This document shows positions 1 through 8,384 of a stretch of DNA of 64,000 bases, one piece after another. The position numbers and the translations under genes are program-made. The notes beneath the pieces are model-generated. The model was not told the origin of the DNA and ran no database searches. It saw only the letters and a program-made list of their open reading frames with translations. Positions within the stretch are counted from its first letter, which is position 1; every line of letters begins with the position of its first letter. The DNA is from Terriglobia bacterium (GTDB lineage Bacteria > Acidobacteriota > Terriglobia > Acidiferrales > UBA7541). Location of the stretch: NCBI GenBank assembly GCA_020073585.1, contig JAIQEV010000007.1:1-64000 (forward strand), read 5' to 3'.

Positions 1-183
1 CTGCGGGACGCGCGGCGGAAGATCGTGGCGTGGCAAAAGGAGTTCAATGAGGAGCGGCCGCACAGCGCGCTGGGCTATCAGACCCCAGCCGCGTATGCGC
101 GGCAACTTCTTCCTGCGCCTGGCTCCGCGCTTCGCGCTACGCCAGGCGCAGGAACTCTCTCACAGAGTGCGAATGTCGTATGA
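1..183 (+). CDS. IS3-family transposase (OrfB), C-terminal end, partial
   Basis: The reading frame enters from the left edge and ends at TGA 181-183. The visible 60 residues include FNEERPHSALGYQTPAAYA, the usual end of the rve/DDE integrase core in IS3-type transposases, where the NxxRPHxxLGxxTPxx block follows the catalytic glutamate region. The reading frame runs about 20 residues past that block, as is common. The catalytic DDE residues themselves lie outside the window. The element marks an insertion at the edge of this gene-dense region. Confidence 0.85.
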   Translation: MRDARRKIVAWQKEFNEERPHSALGYQTPAAYARQLLPAPGSALRATPGAGTLSQSANVV

Positions 184-212
184 TCCAGCCTGCGGATCCG
201 GGGGGCAGGTCA
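1..212 (+). mobile_element. Right end of an IS3-type insertion sequence
   Basis: About 20 bases after the transposase stop the sequence reads GGGGGGCAGGTCA, which on the other strand is TGACCTGCCCCCC. A TGAcctgcccc-type terminus with the outer TG/CA dinucleotide is typical of IS3-family inverted repeats, so the element probably ends near base 212. The left end and any target duplication are outside the window, so the exact boundary is inferred from this motif alone. Confidence 0.55.
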
Positions 213-499
213 CTTTGTTTGCCGCTCTTACGAGCCACTCGCAAATCGTTGAGAAAACAGCCACTTCAACTCATTTCTTTGCCACTCTTACACAACCCCC
301 GCCGCTAACCCCCGTATTTGCCGCTCTTACGAAAACACGGGGGGTAGGGGGCATCTCTTCCCATTCCGGAACCGCTCCCTCCGCCCACGAATGCTCCTCG
401 TGGCTTGGCTCCCTGCATTGCTTCTTGTTTCTCTCTCAACTTTTCACATTCAACTTTCGACTTTCAACCCCTCTCGCCCCTCCTTACATCTTTACTTCC
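213..499. other. Non-coding stretch between the IS end and the hydrolase gene
   Basis: No convincing gene is seen. The stretch holds three copies of a 14-base repeat (annotated separately). An imperfect stem of ACCCCCGT (308-315) with ACGGGGGGT (337-345) encloses the third copy. From about 420 to 540 there is a strongly pyrimidine-rich plus strand with loose heptamer-like units of the form TCAACTT/TCGACTT/TCAACCC. It lies downstream of the minus-strand hydrolase, so part of it may serve as that gene's 3' end. Confidence 0.5.
218..330 (+). repeat. Three dispersed copies of TTTGCCRCTCTTAC
   Basis: The 14-mer TTTGCCGCTCTTAC occurs at 218-231 and 317-330, and TTTGCCACTCTTAC at 278-291. The start-to-start spacings are 60 and 39 bases. 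The copies sit just outside the IS end and outside any gene. There is no regular period, so this is neither a CRISPR array nor a simple tandem repeat. The function is not known. Confidence 0.6.
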
Positions 500-1753
500 T
501 TACTTCGTTGCTTCTTTCCCTCCGCCTTCCACTCCCAATGTCCGCACCAGCCAGGGAATGATGACCTGGCGGAAGATGACCGGGTCGGGCCAGATTTTCA
601 CCTGCCGTCCGAGATGGCCGCCCTGGGGATTGATCCAGGCTTCCTTCGGGACGTCGCCGTTGCTGAGCAGCAGGTAGGTGTCGGAGACGGGCACCTGAGT
701 GTCCAGAGCGCCGGAGATGATCAGCATCGGCGCGGTCGGCTTCCCGAGGAGCTTCTGGTACACGAGCGACATCTTGGGGAGAATCTCCGCCAGGTCGTCG
801 ATGGTCTTGGCGTGCTCGTAGATGGACGTGAGGGCCGGCACGAGACCGAAGAGATACTCGCGATTGCCCAGCGTTCTTTCCAGCACAAACTCTTTCTGAA
901 ACGTGGCATGCGCCGGAGGGGATTGTGCGACCACGGCTTTCACCCGCGCGTGCTCGATGATGGCCAGCTTGGTGGCCCAGTAGGCGCCGAAGCTCTGGCC
1001 GTCCACGCCAATTTTCGTCTTATCCACTTCCGGCCGCGTCAGGGCGTAGTCAATCACGTGCGAGAACATGCGTTCCGCGGTTTCGCTGGCTTTGATCGGC
1101 GCTTGGCCCGTGCCCGGCGAATCCACGGCCAGAAAGCCGATGTTGTAGGGCAGAATTGCGCCGAAGTTTTCGGACAGGTCTTCCTTGCGGCTATCCAGGC
1201 CGCTGATGGCGATCACCAGGGGCACGGGACCTTGCGCATTCTTCGGCAGGCGCAGGTAGCCGACGATCTCCGAGCCTTCGAAGGGGATGCGCACGACCTG
1301 CAAGGGCGGGTCCATGAAGCGCGTATGCGCCAGGAAGGCTTCGAGCGCTTTGGCGTAGTTGCGCCGCTTACCCTCGGACGACGGCACTGGCCAGCGCCCG
1401 AAAGAATAGATGCGCCAGGCCCGGATGTAGGCGGCGTTGGCTTTGGCGGGATCGCTGGTTTCGAGTGCCTTGGCCTGCGCCATATAGCGGTCGGCCACCG
1501 CGGCAAAGCCTGCGGCCCACTCATCGTCATTGAGCGACTTGATGGCAGCGAAGGCCTCGCGGACGTCCGCCGGATCGAGGCCGATGAGCGGATACATCCC
1601 ATTTTCCGCGCGGCGCATGGCTTCGGTTTTGATTTCGTCGATGGTGCGCTCGCGCTGTTGCTGCGCGCGGGCGCTGCCGGCGAGCAAACCGGCGGAAAGC
1701 AACAGAAGTGCCAGAGCAGGAATGCGATGCTGGAACGGTGTGAATTTAAGCAT
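500..1753 (-). CDS. Secreted alpha/beta hydrolase of the FrsA/DUF1100 type
   Basis: This is a 417-residue protein. Residues 1-30 form a signal peptide (hydrophobic run then SARAQ), so it is exported. After an N-terminal helical region (about 40-150) comes an alpha/beta hydrolase domain with the nucleophile elbow GQSFG (Ser254), a likely acid at Asp351 (GALDTQVP) and His380 (GGHLGRQ). The helical N-terminus followed by the hydrolase core resembles the FrsA/2,6-dihydroxypseudooxynicotine hydrolase group rather than a short lipase. The substrate is unknown; an ester or C-C bond hydrolase is likely. A strong hairpin separates it from the upstream YVTN gene, so it probably has its own promoter in the 107-base gap. 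Confidence 0.8.
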   Translation of the reverse strand: MLKFTPFQHRIPALALLLLSAGLLAGSARAQQQRERTIDEIKTEAMRRAENGMYPLIGLDPADVREAFAAIKSLNDDEWAAGFAAVADRYMAQAKALETSDPAKANAAYIRAWRIYSFGRWPVPSSEGKRRNYAKALEAFLAHTRFMDPPLQVVRIPFEGSEIVGYLRLPKNAQGPVPLVIAISGLDSRKEDLSENFGAILPYNIGFLAVDSPGTGQAPIKASETAERMFSHVIDYALTRPEVDKTKIGVDGQSFGAYWATKLAIIEHARVKAVVAQSPPAHATFQKEFVLERTLGNREYLFGLVPALTSIYEHAKTIDDLAEILPKMSLVYQKLLGKPTAPMLIISGALDTQVPVSDTYLLLSNGDVPKEAWINPQGGHLGRQVKIWPDPVIFRQVIIPWLVRTLGVEGGGKEATK

Positions 1754-1814
1754 GAGCGGCCTCTTTCGGTTTATTTTGCCTTACGGATCAATTCCATCGA
1801 GCGCGCCTGCGTTG

Positions 1815-1852
1815 TTCCGGAGATTCCCAGGCTCGCCTGGGAATCTCCGGAA
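1815..1852 (-). terminator. Perfect 17-bp hairpin after the YVTN gene
   Basis: TTCCGGAGATTCCCAGG (1815-1831) and its exact complement (1836-1852) flank the 4-base loop CTCG. It lies 9 bases past the stop of the minus-strand YVTN gene and upstream of the hydrolase gene. It has no clean T-tract on the minus strand, so it is either a transcription terminator without a U-run or a dispersed palindromic repeat. Confidence 0.6.
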
Positions 1853-1860
1853 GCAGAAAG

Positions 1861-2820
1861 TTACGGTGCGAGAACCAGGACGGTGAATTTGCCGGCGTCC
1901 ATGGCCGGGACGAAGATCCGGCGCGTCTTCGGATCCAGCGCCATCGTCCGGCCGCCGGGCAGCGTCTGCACCTTTTCGACGGCCGTGTATTTGTCGGGCG
2001 TGTCTTCATGGAAGATGGAGACCGCGCCGTCGCCGGTGGAGTAATAGATCATGCCCGTGGCCGGATCGAACGCTGTGGCGTCCACCCGCTCGCCAATCGG
2101 CTGCGTGGCGATGACATGCCCATTGTCGGCATTGAGGACGGCCATGGCCTTGCTGCGGCAGCCGACAAAGAGGCGGCGATGCGCGATGTCCATCGCCAGG
2201 CTGGTGGGTGTGGCGCAGGGCGCGAGAGGCCAGCGGTCCGTCACCTTCAAGGTCTTGGAATCGATGCGCAGGGTCATGTTTTCTTCTTCCAGATTGACGA
2301 AGAGATGCCCGGCGCCGTCGGCCACGGCGAATTCAGGGCCGCCGCCGAGCGCGATGGTGCCGGCGACCTTTCCCGTCGCGGCATCGATCGCGGTGGCGTT
2401 GTCGCTCTCGCCGTTCATGGCGAAGATGAGCTTGGTCGCCGGGTCATAGACGATGGCATCGGGTTTTTTGCCCACGGGGACATCGGCGATTTTCTTGAGC
2501 GTCTTCAGATCGAAGATGGTGACCGTGTCGGCCTCGCCTTGGGTGATGAATCCGCGTCCGGATTCGGGCGCCAGAGCGACGCCATGGGCGACGTGAAGAT
2601 CCGTGATCTGTCCGAGCGCCGCGCCGGAATCGGCATCCAGCAGATCCACGCGGTCCATGTGCGTGACGTACACACGGCGCGCGGCCTCGTCCACGAGAAG
2701 ATAATCCCATCTCTCGGGACCGCCGAGAGAGACCTTCTGCACGACATGGTAGCCGGCGGCCGCGGCTCCCGCGGCGAGCACGCCAAGGAGCATCCATCCC
2801 AGTCCAATATGCCGTTTCAA
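1861..2820 (-). CDS. YVTN-type beta-propeller repeat protein, exported or membrane-anchored
   Basis: The repeated pattern of about 40 residues (VYVTHMDRVDLLDADSG, LIFAMNGESDNATAIDAATG, LFVGCRSKAMAVLNADNG) is characteristic of YVTN/lactonase-like seven-bladed propellers. The ORF track starts at 2859. I prefer the TTG at 2818-2820 because GGAGGA lies 4 bases upstream, giving 319 residues. The protein then begins with a hydrophobic segment (WMLLGVLAAGAAAAGYHVV) that serves as a signal anchor. Such proteins act outside the cytoplasm as binding or scaffold domains, and no catalytic residues can be assigned. The downstream hairpin suggests it is transcribed alone. Confidence 0.75.
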   Translation of the reverse strand: MKRHIGLGWMLLGVLAAGAAAAGYHVVQKVSLGGPERWDYLLVDEAARRVYVTHMDRVDLLDADSGAALGQITDLHVAHGVALAPESGRGFITQGEADTVTIFDLKTLKKIADVPVGKKPDAIVYDPATKLIFAMNGESDNATAIDAATGKVAGTIALGGGPEFAVADGAGHLFVNLEEENMTLRIDSKTLKVTDRWPLAPCATPTSLAMDIAHRRLFVGCRSKAMAVLNADNGHVIATQPIGERVDATAFDPATGMIYYSTGDGAVSIFHEDTPDKYTAVEKVQTLPGGRTMALDPKTRRIFVPAMDAGKFTVLVLAP

Positions 2821-2922
2821 GTTGTCCTCCGTTTGAGCGGTGTGAAGCGCAAGCTGCAACTTTTTCTTAAAGCGGTTGTCCCGAGTACGTCCCTTCCAAA
2901 CTGCGCAGAGGCTTCGCGAACT

Positions 2923-3927
2923 TTACTGCTTCGGCTGCAGCATGCCCAGCGCCTTCTGGTAGACGGCGGAATCGTAATACTTCTCCGGCGCGGGCGGCTT
3001 GCCGCCCCACTGCCCCTCGACTTCGGCGCGCAGTTTGAGGACGTTCTGGAAGCCCTGCAGATCGAAGCGCGCGTCCTGCGCCCAGCCTCCCGGGCTGCTG
3101 ATCTCGAGCTGGTAGGTTTCGGCGGCGACGTCGGCGGGGAGATGCGCATCCTGCATGAGCAGATCGATGACCGCCTGCTTGTTGGCGGGAGCCAGGAGCC
3201 AGCGTTGCGCTTCGATATAGGCCGCGAGGTAGTGCGCCAGAAGATCGGCATGCTCGCGGGCCCAGGGGCGGAGCACGAACGCGCCACCCGCCTGGTACGG
3301 CCCGATCAGTTCCTGCGTGGCGCCGAGGCTGAGGAAGCCGGCGCGCTTGGCGAGAATCGAAGTGGGCGGAGCGAGCATGGAAGCGGCGTACTCCTTGTGC
3401 TCGCGCATGGCCACGAGGCGCTGCGGGGTGGCGCCGAGGGGCTTGATCTGGTAGTCGCGGCCGGCTTGCAGGCCTTTGGCGAGCAGGATTTTTTTGAGCT
3501 GCAGGGCGTAGGCGGTGTTGGGAGCATCGACGAGGAGAGTCTTCCCGCGCAAATCGGAAATCGATTTGATGTCCGGCTGCACGATCAGTTCGTTCAGCGA
3601 GCCCTCGCCGCCCATGACGATGAGCACGTCGGCGCCGGCGAGCTCCACCATGGCCACGGCGTTGTCCACCGCGGCATGGGCGAGATCGGCCTTGCCGCCG
3701 GCGAGAGCGCCGCGCAAATCGCTGGAATTGGGCATGACTTCGAGCTGCAAGGCGATGCCGTGGCGGGCGAGGATGCCCTGCTTTTCGGCAACGACGAGAG
3801 GCAGGGGACGCCCCGGCAGGCTGATGACGCGAATGGTTTGCAGGGCGGGAGCCTGCGCGAGTGCGGCCATGCCGGCGGCGAGAAGGGCGACGGCGGCGGA
3901 CCAGCAGATAAAGCGCGAAACCTTCAT
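2923..3927 (-). CDS. ABC transporter substrate-binding protein (NMT1/SsuA/TauA-like)
   Basis: The start is ATG 3925-3927, preceded by GGAGGG with 3 bases spacing, giving 334 residues; the ORF track extends it wrongly upstream. Residues 1-25 form a signal peptide (AVALLAAGMAALAQA). The mature part fits the periplasmic binding fold of the NMT1/THI5-like group: early LPLVVAEKQGILARHGI, then GALAGGKADLAHAAVDNA and the hinge-region DLRGKTLLVDAP. This family binds nitrate, sulfonates, taurine, pyrimidine precursors or aromatic acids. No permease or ATPase gene is next to it, so it is an orphan receptor here and its ligand cannot be read from the sequence. Confidence 0.85.
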   Translation of the reverse strand: MKVSRFICWSAAVALLAAGMAALAQAPALQTIRVISLPGRPLPLVVAEKQGILARHGIALQLEVMPNSSDLRGALAGGKADLAHAAVDNAVAMVELAGADVLIVMGGEGSLNELIVQPDIKSISDLRGKTLLVDAPNTAYALQLKKILLAKGLQAGRDYQIKPLGATPQRLVAMREHKEYAASMLAPPTSILAKRAGFLSLGATQELIGPYQAGGAFVLRPWAREHADLLAHYLAAYIEAQRWLLAPANKQAVIDLLMQDAHLPADVAAETYQLEISSPGGWAQDARFDLQGFQNVLKLRAEVEGQWGGKPPAPEKYYDSAVYQKALGMLQPKQ

Positions 3928-4097
3928 AAACCCTCCGCGAGGTTCGAGTGGAACAAGACCAGGTGCTGCCGGCCGCTTGTCCCGCCGCTCGACGAGTGTG
4001 GCTCCGCTGCCGGTATGCGGAAACGCGCCGCTCTGGGTGCCATGGGCAGTTGCAGTAGTAGACGGCCAGAACGCCGGATTGGTTGCAGTCGCGCGAA

Positions 4098-5639
4098 CTA
4101 CGGCGCGCCTTCGTTCAGTTTGTCGAGCGACCACTCGGCGACCGGCATGGGATCGAGAACGGGCTTGCCCAGGTTCGGGCAGCTCAGCACATAAATGCCG
4201 GTGTCGGATGCGACATACATTACGTTGCGGTCCCATTCGATGAGGACATTGTCCACCGTGCGGTTCCAGCTGCCCGGTTCCTTGAAATCGCCGCCTTGGG
4301 GCGGGATGAAGTAAGCGACCTCTTCCGGCCGGTAGGGGTCCGCGATGTCGTAGCAGCGCAGGCCGGCGTCGAAATAGGAATAGGCGATGAAGTTCGGAGA
4401 GATTTTTCCCGGAGCCTTGAGGTGCGGGGGATTGTGCGCGCCGAAGCGCCCGCGCTTGAAGCAGAAGTCGCGGTAGGGCGCTTCCGGCGGAGGCACGGGA
4501 CGGGGAAATTGCGCCACGGGGACGGGATGCTTTTCATCGCGCACATCGATCACCCAGATGGGCAGGTAGATCTGGTTGCAGTCGGGGTTGGTCGTTTCGC
4601 CATTGCCGATCACGAATCCGCGATCGAGCATGCCGCACCAGATGGTGTGAAAGGGGATGCCTCCGGCGCCATATTGCGGGGGCGGCTCGAACTGGCCGAC
4701 CACCTTCGGATTCTTGGGGTCCGAGAGATCGTGAATGATCAAACCGAAGCATCCCCAGCCGCCGTAGCCGCGGTTTCCGCCGTCCTCGATTTTTCTGGGG
4801 ACATAGACCGGCCCGTGCAGGCCGACAAACGGCGTCTGATCCTTATGGTCATATTTGAGCTGGGACCACTGCCATTTTTCGTATGCGGCTTCCTCGCCCT
4901 TGCGCGATCCAGGCACCCACCACATCGAGACTTCCTTGGGGTTGGAGGGATCGGATACATCCACGATCATGTTGCCGTTCACCAGCGGGCGGAAATAGGA
5001 GATCTGGTGGATGAAGCTGTCGTCGGGAGCGGTGTCCAGATAGGCGTAGCGGCCGCCATCGTAATAGTTACGATGCGTGCCGGAGCCGGTGGCGCCGGTG
5101 CTGAATTCCGAGAGCTTGACGATCTTCGATGGATCCGTGGCGTCCCAGAAGCGCACCCCGCGCAGTCCCTTGAAGTTCCTCCAGGCGTCCAGCAGCTTGG
5201 GGTCGTCGTACTTGCCATTGGGCGCCGCGGGGGTCGAGCTGGTGATGGGCGCCCCCGCCCCGGTCATGAGGATCCATTTCTTCAGGTTTTTGTTGTAGGC
5301 CAGCTGAACCTGGTAACCCAGGAAGCCGTGCTGGTTGTGCATCTTCGGCTTGCGCGGGTCGCTGACATCGAACACGTCATCTTGCTGGAAGATGTAGCGC
5401 TGATTCCCCGCGGACATCATCTGCATCTTTCCGCCGCGGTCATGGCCGGGAAGGATGTGCGCGATGATCTCCATGTTGCGGATGTACATGCGGCGATCGA
5501 GGTAGGCGAGGCTCTGCGGGGAGGGATGGGGATGGTTATTGGCCCAGGAGGTGGCCGCGGAACCGGCCAGCACCAGGCCTGCCCCGGCGGCGTTTTTGAG
5601 GAATTCGCGGCGAGTGGGATGCTGGGATTTCTTTTTCAT
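4098..5639 (-). CDS. Tat-exported LVIVD-repeat beta-propeller protein
   Basis: This is a 513-residue protein when started at ATG 5637-5639 (a GTG at 5666 is the longer alternative). The N-terminus MKKKSQHPTRREFLKNAAGAG is a textbook twin-arginine signal, so the protein folds in the cytoplasm and is exported. The rest contains repeated FDVSDPRKPK, VDVSDPSNPKEV, HDLSDPKNPKVVGQF and YDIADPYRPEEVAYF units, the signature of LVIVD propeller repeats. No enzyme motif is evident. It faces the TetR gene across a 206-base region. That region holds a promoter for this gene overlapped by a TTCATAC-type operator, so it is probably under TetR control. A role as an extracytoplasmic binding or pathway-accessory protein is inference. 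Confidence 0.8.
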   Translation of the reverse strand: MKKKSQHPTRREFLKNAAGAGLVLAGSAATSWANNHPHPSPQSLAYLDRRMYIRNMEIIAHILPGHDRGGKMQMMSAGNQRYIFQQDDVFDVSDPRKPKMHNQHGFLGYQVQLAYNKNLKKWILMTGAGAPITSSTPAAPNGKYDDPKLLDAWRNFKGLRGVRFWDATDPSKIVKLSEFSTGATGSGTHRNYYDGGRYAYLDTAPDDSFIHQISYFRPLVNGNMIVDVSDPSNPKEVSMWWVPGSRKGEEAAYEKWQWSQLKYDHKDQTPFVGLHGPVYVPRKIEDGGNRGYGGWGCFGLIIHDLSDPKNPKVVGQFEPPPQYGAGGIPFHTIWCGMLDRGFVIGNGETTNPDCNQIYLPIWVIDVRDEKHPVPVAQFPRPVPPPEAPYRDFCFKRGRFGAHNPPHLKAPGKISPNFIAYSYFDAGLRCYDIADPYRPEEVAYFIPPQGGDFKEPGSWNRTVDNVLIEWDRNVMYVASDTGIYVLSCPNLGKPVLDPMPVAEWSLDKLNEGAP

Positions 5640-5711
5640 GGAGCGGGACCCCCTTTGCGTGCGCACGGGACTCCGGCGGCGGGAGAGCGCCGCGGAACCG
5701 CGCTCCGTTGC

Positions 5712-5740
5712 TTATGATACATTCGTATGAATAGTGTCAA
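5712..5740 (-). promoter_or_regulatory. Promoter of the LVIVD gene with embedded TetR-type operator
   Basis: On the minus strand TTGACA (5735-5740) lies 17 bases from TCATAA (5712-5717), or 15 from TATCAT. The operator-like TTCATACgaatGTATCA sits in the spacer. The same TCC-TTGAC...TTCATAC-N4-GTATCAT arrangement recurs at 16482-16509, upstream of the ThDP-enzyme operon. Confidence 0.65.
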
Positions 5741-5746
5741 GGAATA

Positions 5747-5768
5747 TTTTCATACGCGCGTATGAAAA
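5747..5768. promoter_or_regulatory. Perfect 22-bp palindrome, probable TetR operator
   Basis: TTTTCATACGC is followed directly by its exact reverse complement, giving a perfect 22-base palindrome centred at 5757.5. It is 35 bases from the centre of the related site at 5715-5730 and lies in the leader of the TetR gene. The position fits autoregulation. The core TTCATAC-N4-GTATGAA is shared with the sites at 5715 and 16483. Confidence 0.7.
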
Positions 5769-5845
5769 AAACAGTGGCCATTCGAGGCGCCCGGTGCTAT
5801 TTATGGGGGCGCCGAAGGGCGCCGCGGGCGGCGGCAAAGGACGGC

Positions 5846-6499
5846 ATGAAAAAACGGCGGAAACAGAAAGCGGCGGTGAAGCGGCGGCCGGGGCTGGCCT
5901 CGCGGGAGCGGCTGCTGGATGCGGCGGAGAAGCTGTTCGCGCGCTACGGCTTCAACGGGGTATCGGTGCGGCAGATCGTGCACGCGGCGAAGGTCAACCT
6001 GGGCGCGGTGCCCTACCATTTCGGAACCAAAGAAGAGCTGTTCAAGGCGGTGATCTACCGGCGCGCGCTGCCGTTGCGGGTGGAACGCGAAGCACGCCTG
6101 CAGCGACTGGCGGAGGGAGGCAAGAAGCCGAGTCTCGAGGAGTTGCTGTGGGCGCTGCTGGAGCCGGCGTTCCGGGCGAGCCGGGAGAATGAATCGTTCC
6201 GGCGGCTGCTGGGGCGGGCATCGACGGATCCGACGCCGGAAGTGCGCAAACTGATGGCGGAGATCTACAGCACGGAATTCATGGTGGTGCCGAAGGAATT
6301 GCGCAAGGCCAACGCCAACTTGGCGGACGACGTATTTTACTGGCGGCTGAACTGTTTCTACGGGGTGATGCTGTTTGTGCTGGCGGATACGGGGAAGATC
6401 CAGACCATCGCCGGGAAGGGGTTCGACACGTCCCGGCCGGAAGTCGCTTTGAAGTACGTCATTCCATTCCTGGCGGCCGGTTTTCGGGCAGAGGTGTAG
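5846..6499 (+). CDS. TetR/AcrR-family transcriptional regulator
   Basis: The start is ATG 5846, with AAAGGA 4 bases upstream; the ORF track's earlier ATG at 5762 lies inside the operator palindrome and is unlikely. This gives 217 residues. Residues 16-62 form the TetR helix-turn-helix: RERLLDAAEKLFARYGFNG, then VRQIVHAAKVNLGAVPYHFG. The longer C-terminal ligand domain resembles the CerR/DUF1956-type group. It is divergent from the LVIVD gene and upstream of the FAD oxidoreductase and cytochrome genes. The perfect palindrome in its leader suggests it represses itself. Related sites in front of the LVIVD gene and the 16.4-9 kb operon make those likely targets. The effector is unknown. Confidence 0.88.
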   Translation: MKKRRKQKAAVKRRPGLASRERLLDAAEKLFARYGFNGVSVRQIVHAAKVNLGAVPYHFGTKEELFKAVIYRRALPLRVEREARLQRLAEGGKKPSLEELLWALLEPAFRASRENESFRRLLGRASTDPTPEVRKLMAEIYSTEFMVVPKELRKANANLADDVFYWRLNCFYGVMLFVLADTGKIQTIAGKGFDTSRPEVALKYVIPFLAAGFRAEV

Positions 6500-6567
6500 C
6501 TGAGGGGCAGGTTTGCGGAAGAGCGAAGGGCGCGCGCGGAGCGGGATGCGCGCGCAGGAGGAATCGC

Positions 6568-8241
6568 ATGAGCAGCATGTCGCGGCGCGGATTCGTGAAA
6601 GGGGCGGCCATTGCGCCGCTGGCGGCCAAATCGATCGCTCTGGGCCAGGGAAGTGCACCGAGCGAGCGCTTCGACATTGTGGTTGCGGGAGGCGGACACA
6701 ACAGCCTGATCGCCGCGGCCTACCTGGCGAAGGCCGGCTATCGCTGCGTGGTGCTGGAGGGCCGGCCGATTGTGGGCGGCGGCGCCAAGACCGCGGAATT
6801 GACGCTGCCGGGAGTGAAGCATGACGTGTGCTCGTCGGCGCACGTCCTGATTCAAGACAGCCCGCTGATGCGCAACGACGAGCTGGGACTGGGCGAGTAC
6901 GGGCTGGAGTACATTTTTCCCGATCCGGTAGTGCATTTGCCGTTTGCCGACGGCAGTTACATCACGCAGTGGCGCGACCTGGAGCGCACCTGCGCGGAAT
7001 TCGCGAGGTTTTCGAAGAAGGACGCGGCGGCCTACCGGCGGATGATCACCGAGTATGCGGAGGTCGGACCGATCTTCGGCGCCAGCGCCTACACGCCGAT
7101 AGGATTCGGAAAGCCGATCAACGAACTGCTGGCGGCGCATCCCAAGGGCAAACTGTGGCAGCGGCGCGTGGCCATGTCGGCGTGGGAGATCATCCGCGAC
7201 AATTTCGAAGACGACCACTGCCGGGCGTTCATGATCTGGATGGCCTATCAGACGGTGGTGCCGCCGGAAGACTCGATGACCGGGCGGCTGGCCTATGCGC
7301 TGGTCTCCGGGCGGCAGCGCTGGAGCTGGACGACGCCCAAGGGAGGCTCGGGAGCGCTGACGCAGGCGCTGACGCGGTTGATCGAAGCGCATGGCGGAGT
7401 GATCCTGACCAACAAATGGGTGCGGCGGCTGATCGTGGAAGACGGGAAATGCACGGGCGTGGAATGCGGGGACGGCAGCGCGTATCGCGCGGAGAAGGCG
7501 GTGCTTTCCACGGTGCACATCAAGCATCTCGTGGACATGGCGCCGCGCGAGGCATTCGGCAAGGAGTTCATCGAAGGCGTGGAAACGTGGCAGGCGGGCA
7601 TCACGCTGTTCGTCACGCACTACACCACGACGGAACCCCCGACGTATGCGGTCGCCGGCGGCACGATCTCGCCGGTGGCTTCCGGCGCCATGGCGACTCC
7701 CGAGCGGGCCCTGCGCGTGGGATACGACTTTGCGTGCAAGAGGGTCAACGTCGAGGAGCCGCCGCTGCTGGTGGTGTGCAGCACGGTTGCCGATTCCTCG
7801 CGGGCCCCCAAAGGCATTCACACGATCAAAGTCATCGGGAATCAGCCTTACGAATTGAAAGAAGGCCCGCAGCACTGGGACAAGATCAAAGATCAGGTCT
7901 CCGACGCCAATCTGAATTACCTGCGGCGTTTTTCGCCGAATCTTACCGACGACAAGATCCTGGCGCGGATAGTGGAAAGTCCGCTGGATCTGGAGCGCAT
8001 GAACCCGCACAACTGGCACGGCACGTGCCACGGCGGGGCGCAGGACCCAGCGCAGACCGGCCCGCTGCGCCCGGTGCCCGGCTGGGCGCAACACCGCATG
8101 CCCATCGCCGGCTTGTATCAGACCGGGGCCACGACGCATCCCGGCGGTTCGATCTCGGGAGGGCCCGGGCGCAATGTGGCGACGGTAATGCTCAAGGACT
8201 TCGGGAGAAGCATCGAGGAAGTGGTGAAAAAAAAGGCCTAA
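6568..8241 (+). CDS. Tat-exported CrtI/phytoene-dehydrogenase-like FAD oxidoreductase
   Basis: This is a 557-residue protein; the start has AGGAGG 6 bases upstream. The N-terminus SRRGFVKGAAIAPLAAKS is a twin-arginine signal. The FAD-binding dinucleotide fold follows at about residues 32-65 (VVAGGGHNSLIAAAYLAKAG, then VVLEGRPIVGGGAKT). The C-terminal FAD contact region appears in TTHPGGSISGGPGRN near the end. This arrangement is that of the phytoene desaturase/PYROXD2-like group, which oxidises C-C bonds or related substrates. Cytochrome c follows after 143 bases and could accept electrons. Given the neighbours, a carotenoid role is unlikely; the substrate is unknown. Confidence 0.82.
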   Translation: MSSMSRRGFVKGAAIAPLAAKSIALGQGSAPSERFDIVVAGGGHNSLIAAAYLAKAGYRCVVLEGRPIVGGGAKTAELTLPGVKHDVCSSAHVLIQDSPLMRNDELGLGEYGLEYIFPDPVVHLPFADGSYITQWRDLERTCAEFARFSKKDAAAYRRMITEYAEVGPIFGASAYTPIGFGKPINELLAAHPKGKLWQRRVAMSAWEIIRDNFEDDHCRAFMIWMAYQTVVPPEDSMTGRLAYALVSGRQRWSWTTPKGGSGALTQALTRLIEAHGGVILTNKWVRRLIVEDGKCTGVECGDGSAYRAEKAVLSTVHIKHLVDMAPREAFGKEFIEGVETWQAGITLFVTHYTTTEPPTYAVAGGTISPVASGAMATPERALRVGYDFACKRVNVEEPPLLVVCSTVADSSRAPKGIHTIKVIGNQPYELKEGPQHWDKIKDQVSDANLNYLRRFSPNLTDDKILARIVESPLDLERMNPHNWHGTCHGGAQDPAQTGPLRPVPGWAQHRMPIAGLYQTGATTHPGGSISGGPGRNVATVMLKDFGRSIEEVVKKKA

Positions 8242-8308
8242 GAGCGGGGAGAGAGGCCGGAGGATGCGGCGGGAGCGGCGGAGCAGGCAATCGTGCTCGT
8301 GCTGCGGC

Positions 8309-8328
8309 GGGCGGAGTAAGCTCCGCCC
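8309..8328 (+). terminator. 8-bp GC hairpin after the FAD oxidoreductase gene
   Basis: GGGCGGAG and CTCCGCCC form a perfect stem around the loop TAAG, 67 bases past the oxidoreductase stop. No T-run follows. It could attenuate read-through into the cytochrome gene, or be a short palindromic repeat. Confidence 0.45.
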
Positions 8329-8384
8329 CTATAGGTGGGTCAGGTGAGAAATGCGGGGGAATTCTGATTCGCGGAGGTGGGCTC

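Noticed and set aside
218-330. CRISPR-like array
   Set aside because: Only three 14-base units with unequal spacings of 60 and 39 bases and no cas genes.
47-2044. 665-residue plus-strand ORF
   Set aside because: It runs antisense to the hydrolase and YVTN genes; its composition is typical of a shadow frame in G+C-rich DNA and it shows no family pattern.
2008-5717. Long plus-strand ORFs (728 and 544 residues)
   Set aside because: They are antisense to the binding-protein and LVIVD genes, which have clear signal peptides, RBSs and domains.
5762-5845. Longer N-terminus for the TetR protein from ATG 5762
   Set aside because: This start lies inside the perfect operator palindrome and has no RBS; ATG 5846 has AAAGGA at good spacing.
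6568-8241. Carotenoid phytoene desaturase
   Set aside because: The Tat signal and the lack of other carotenoid genes make carotenoid synthesis unlikely; only the fold family is supported.
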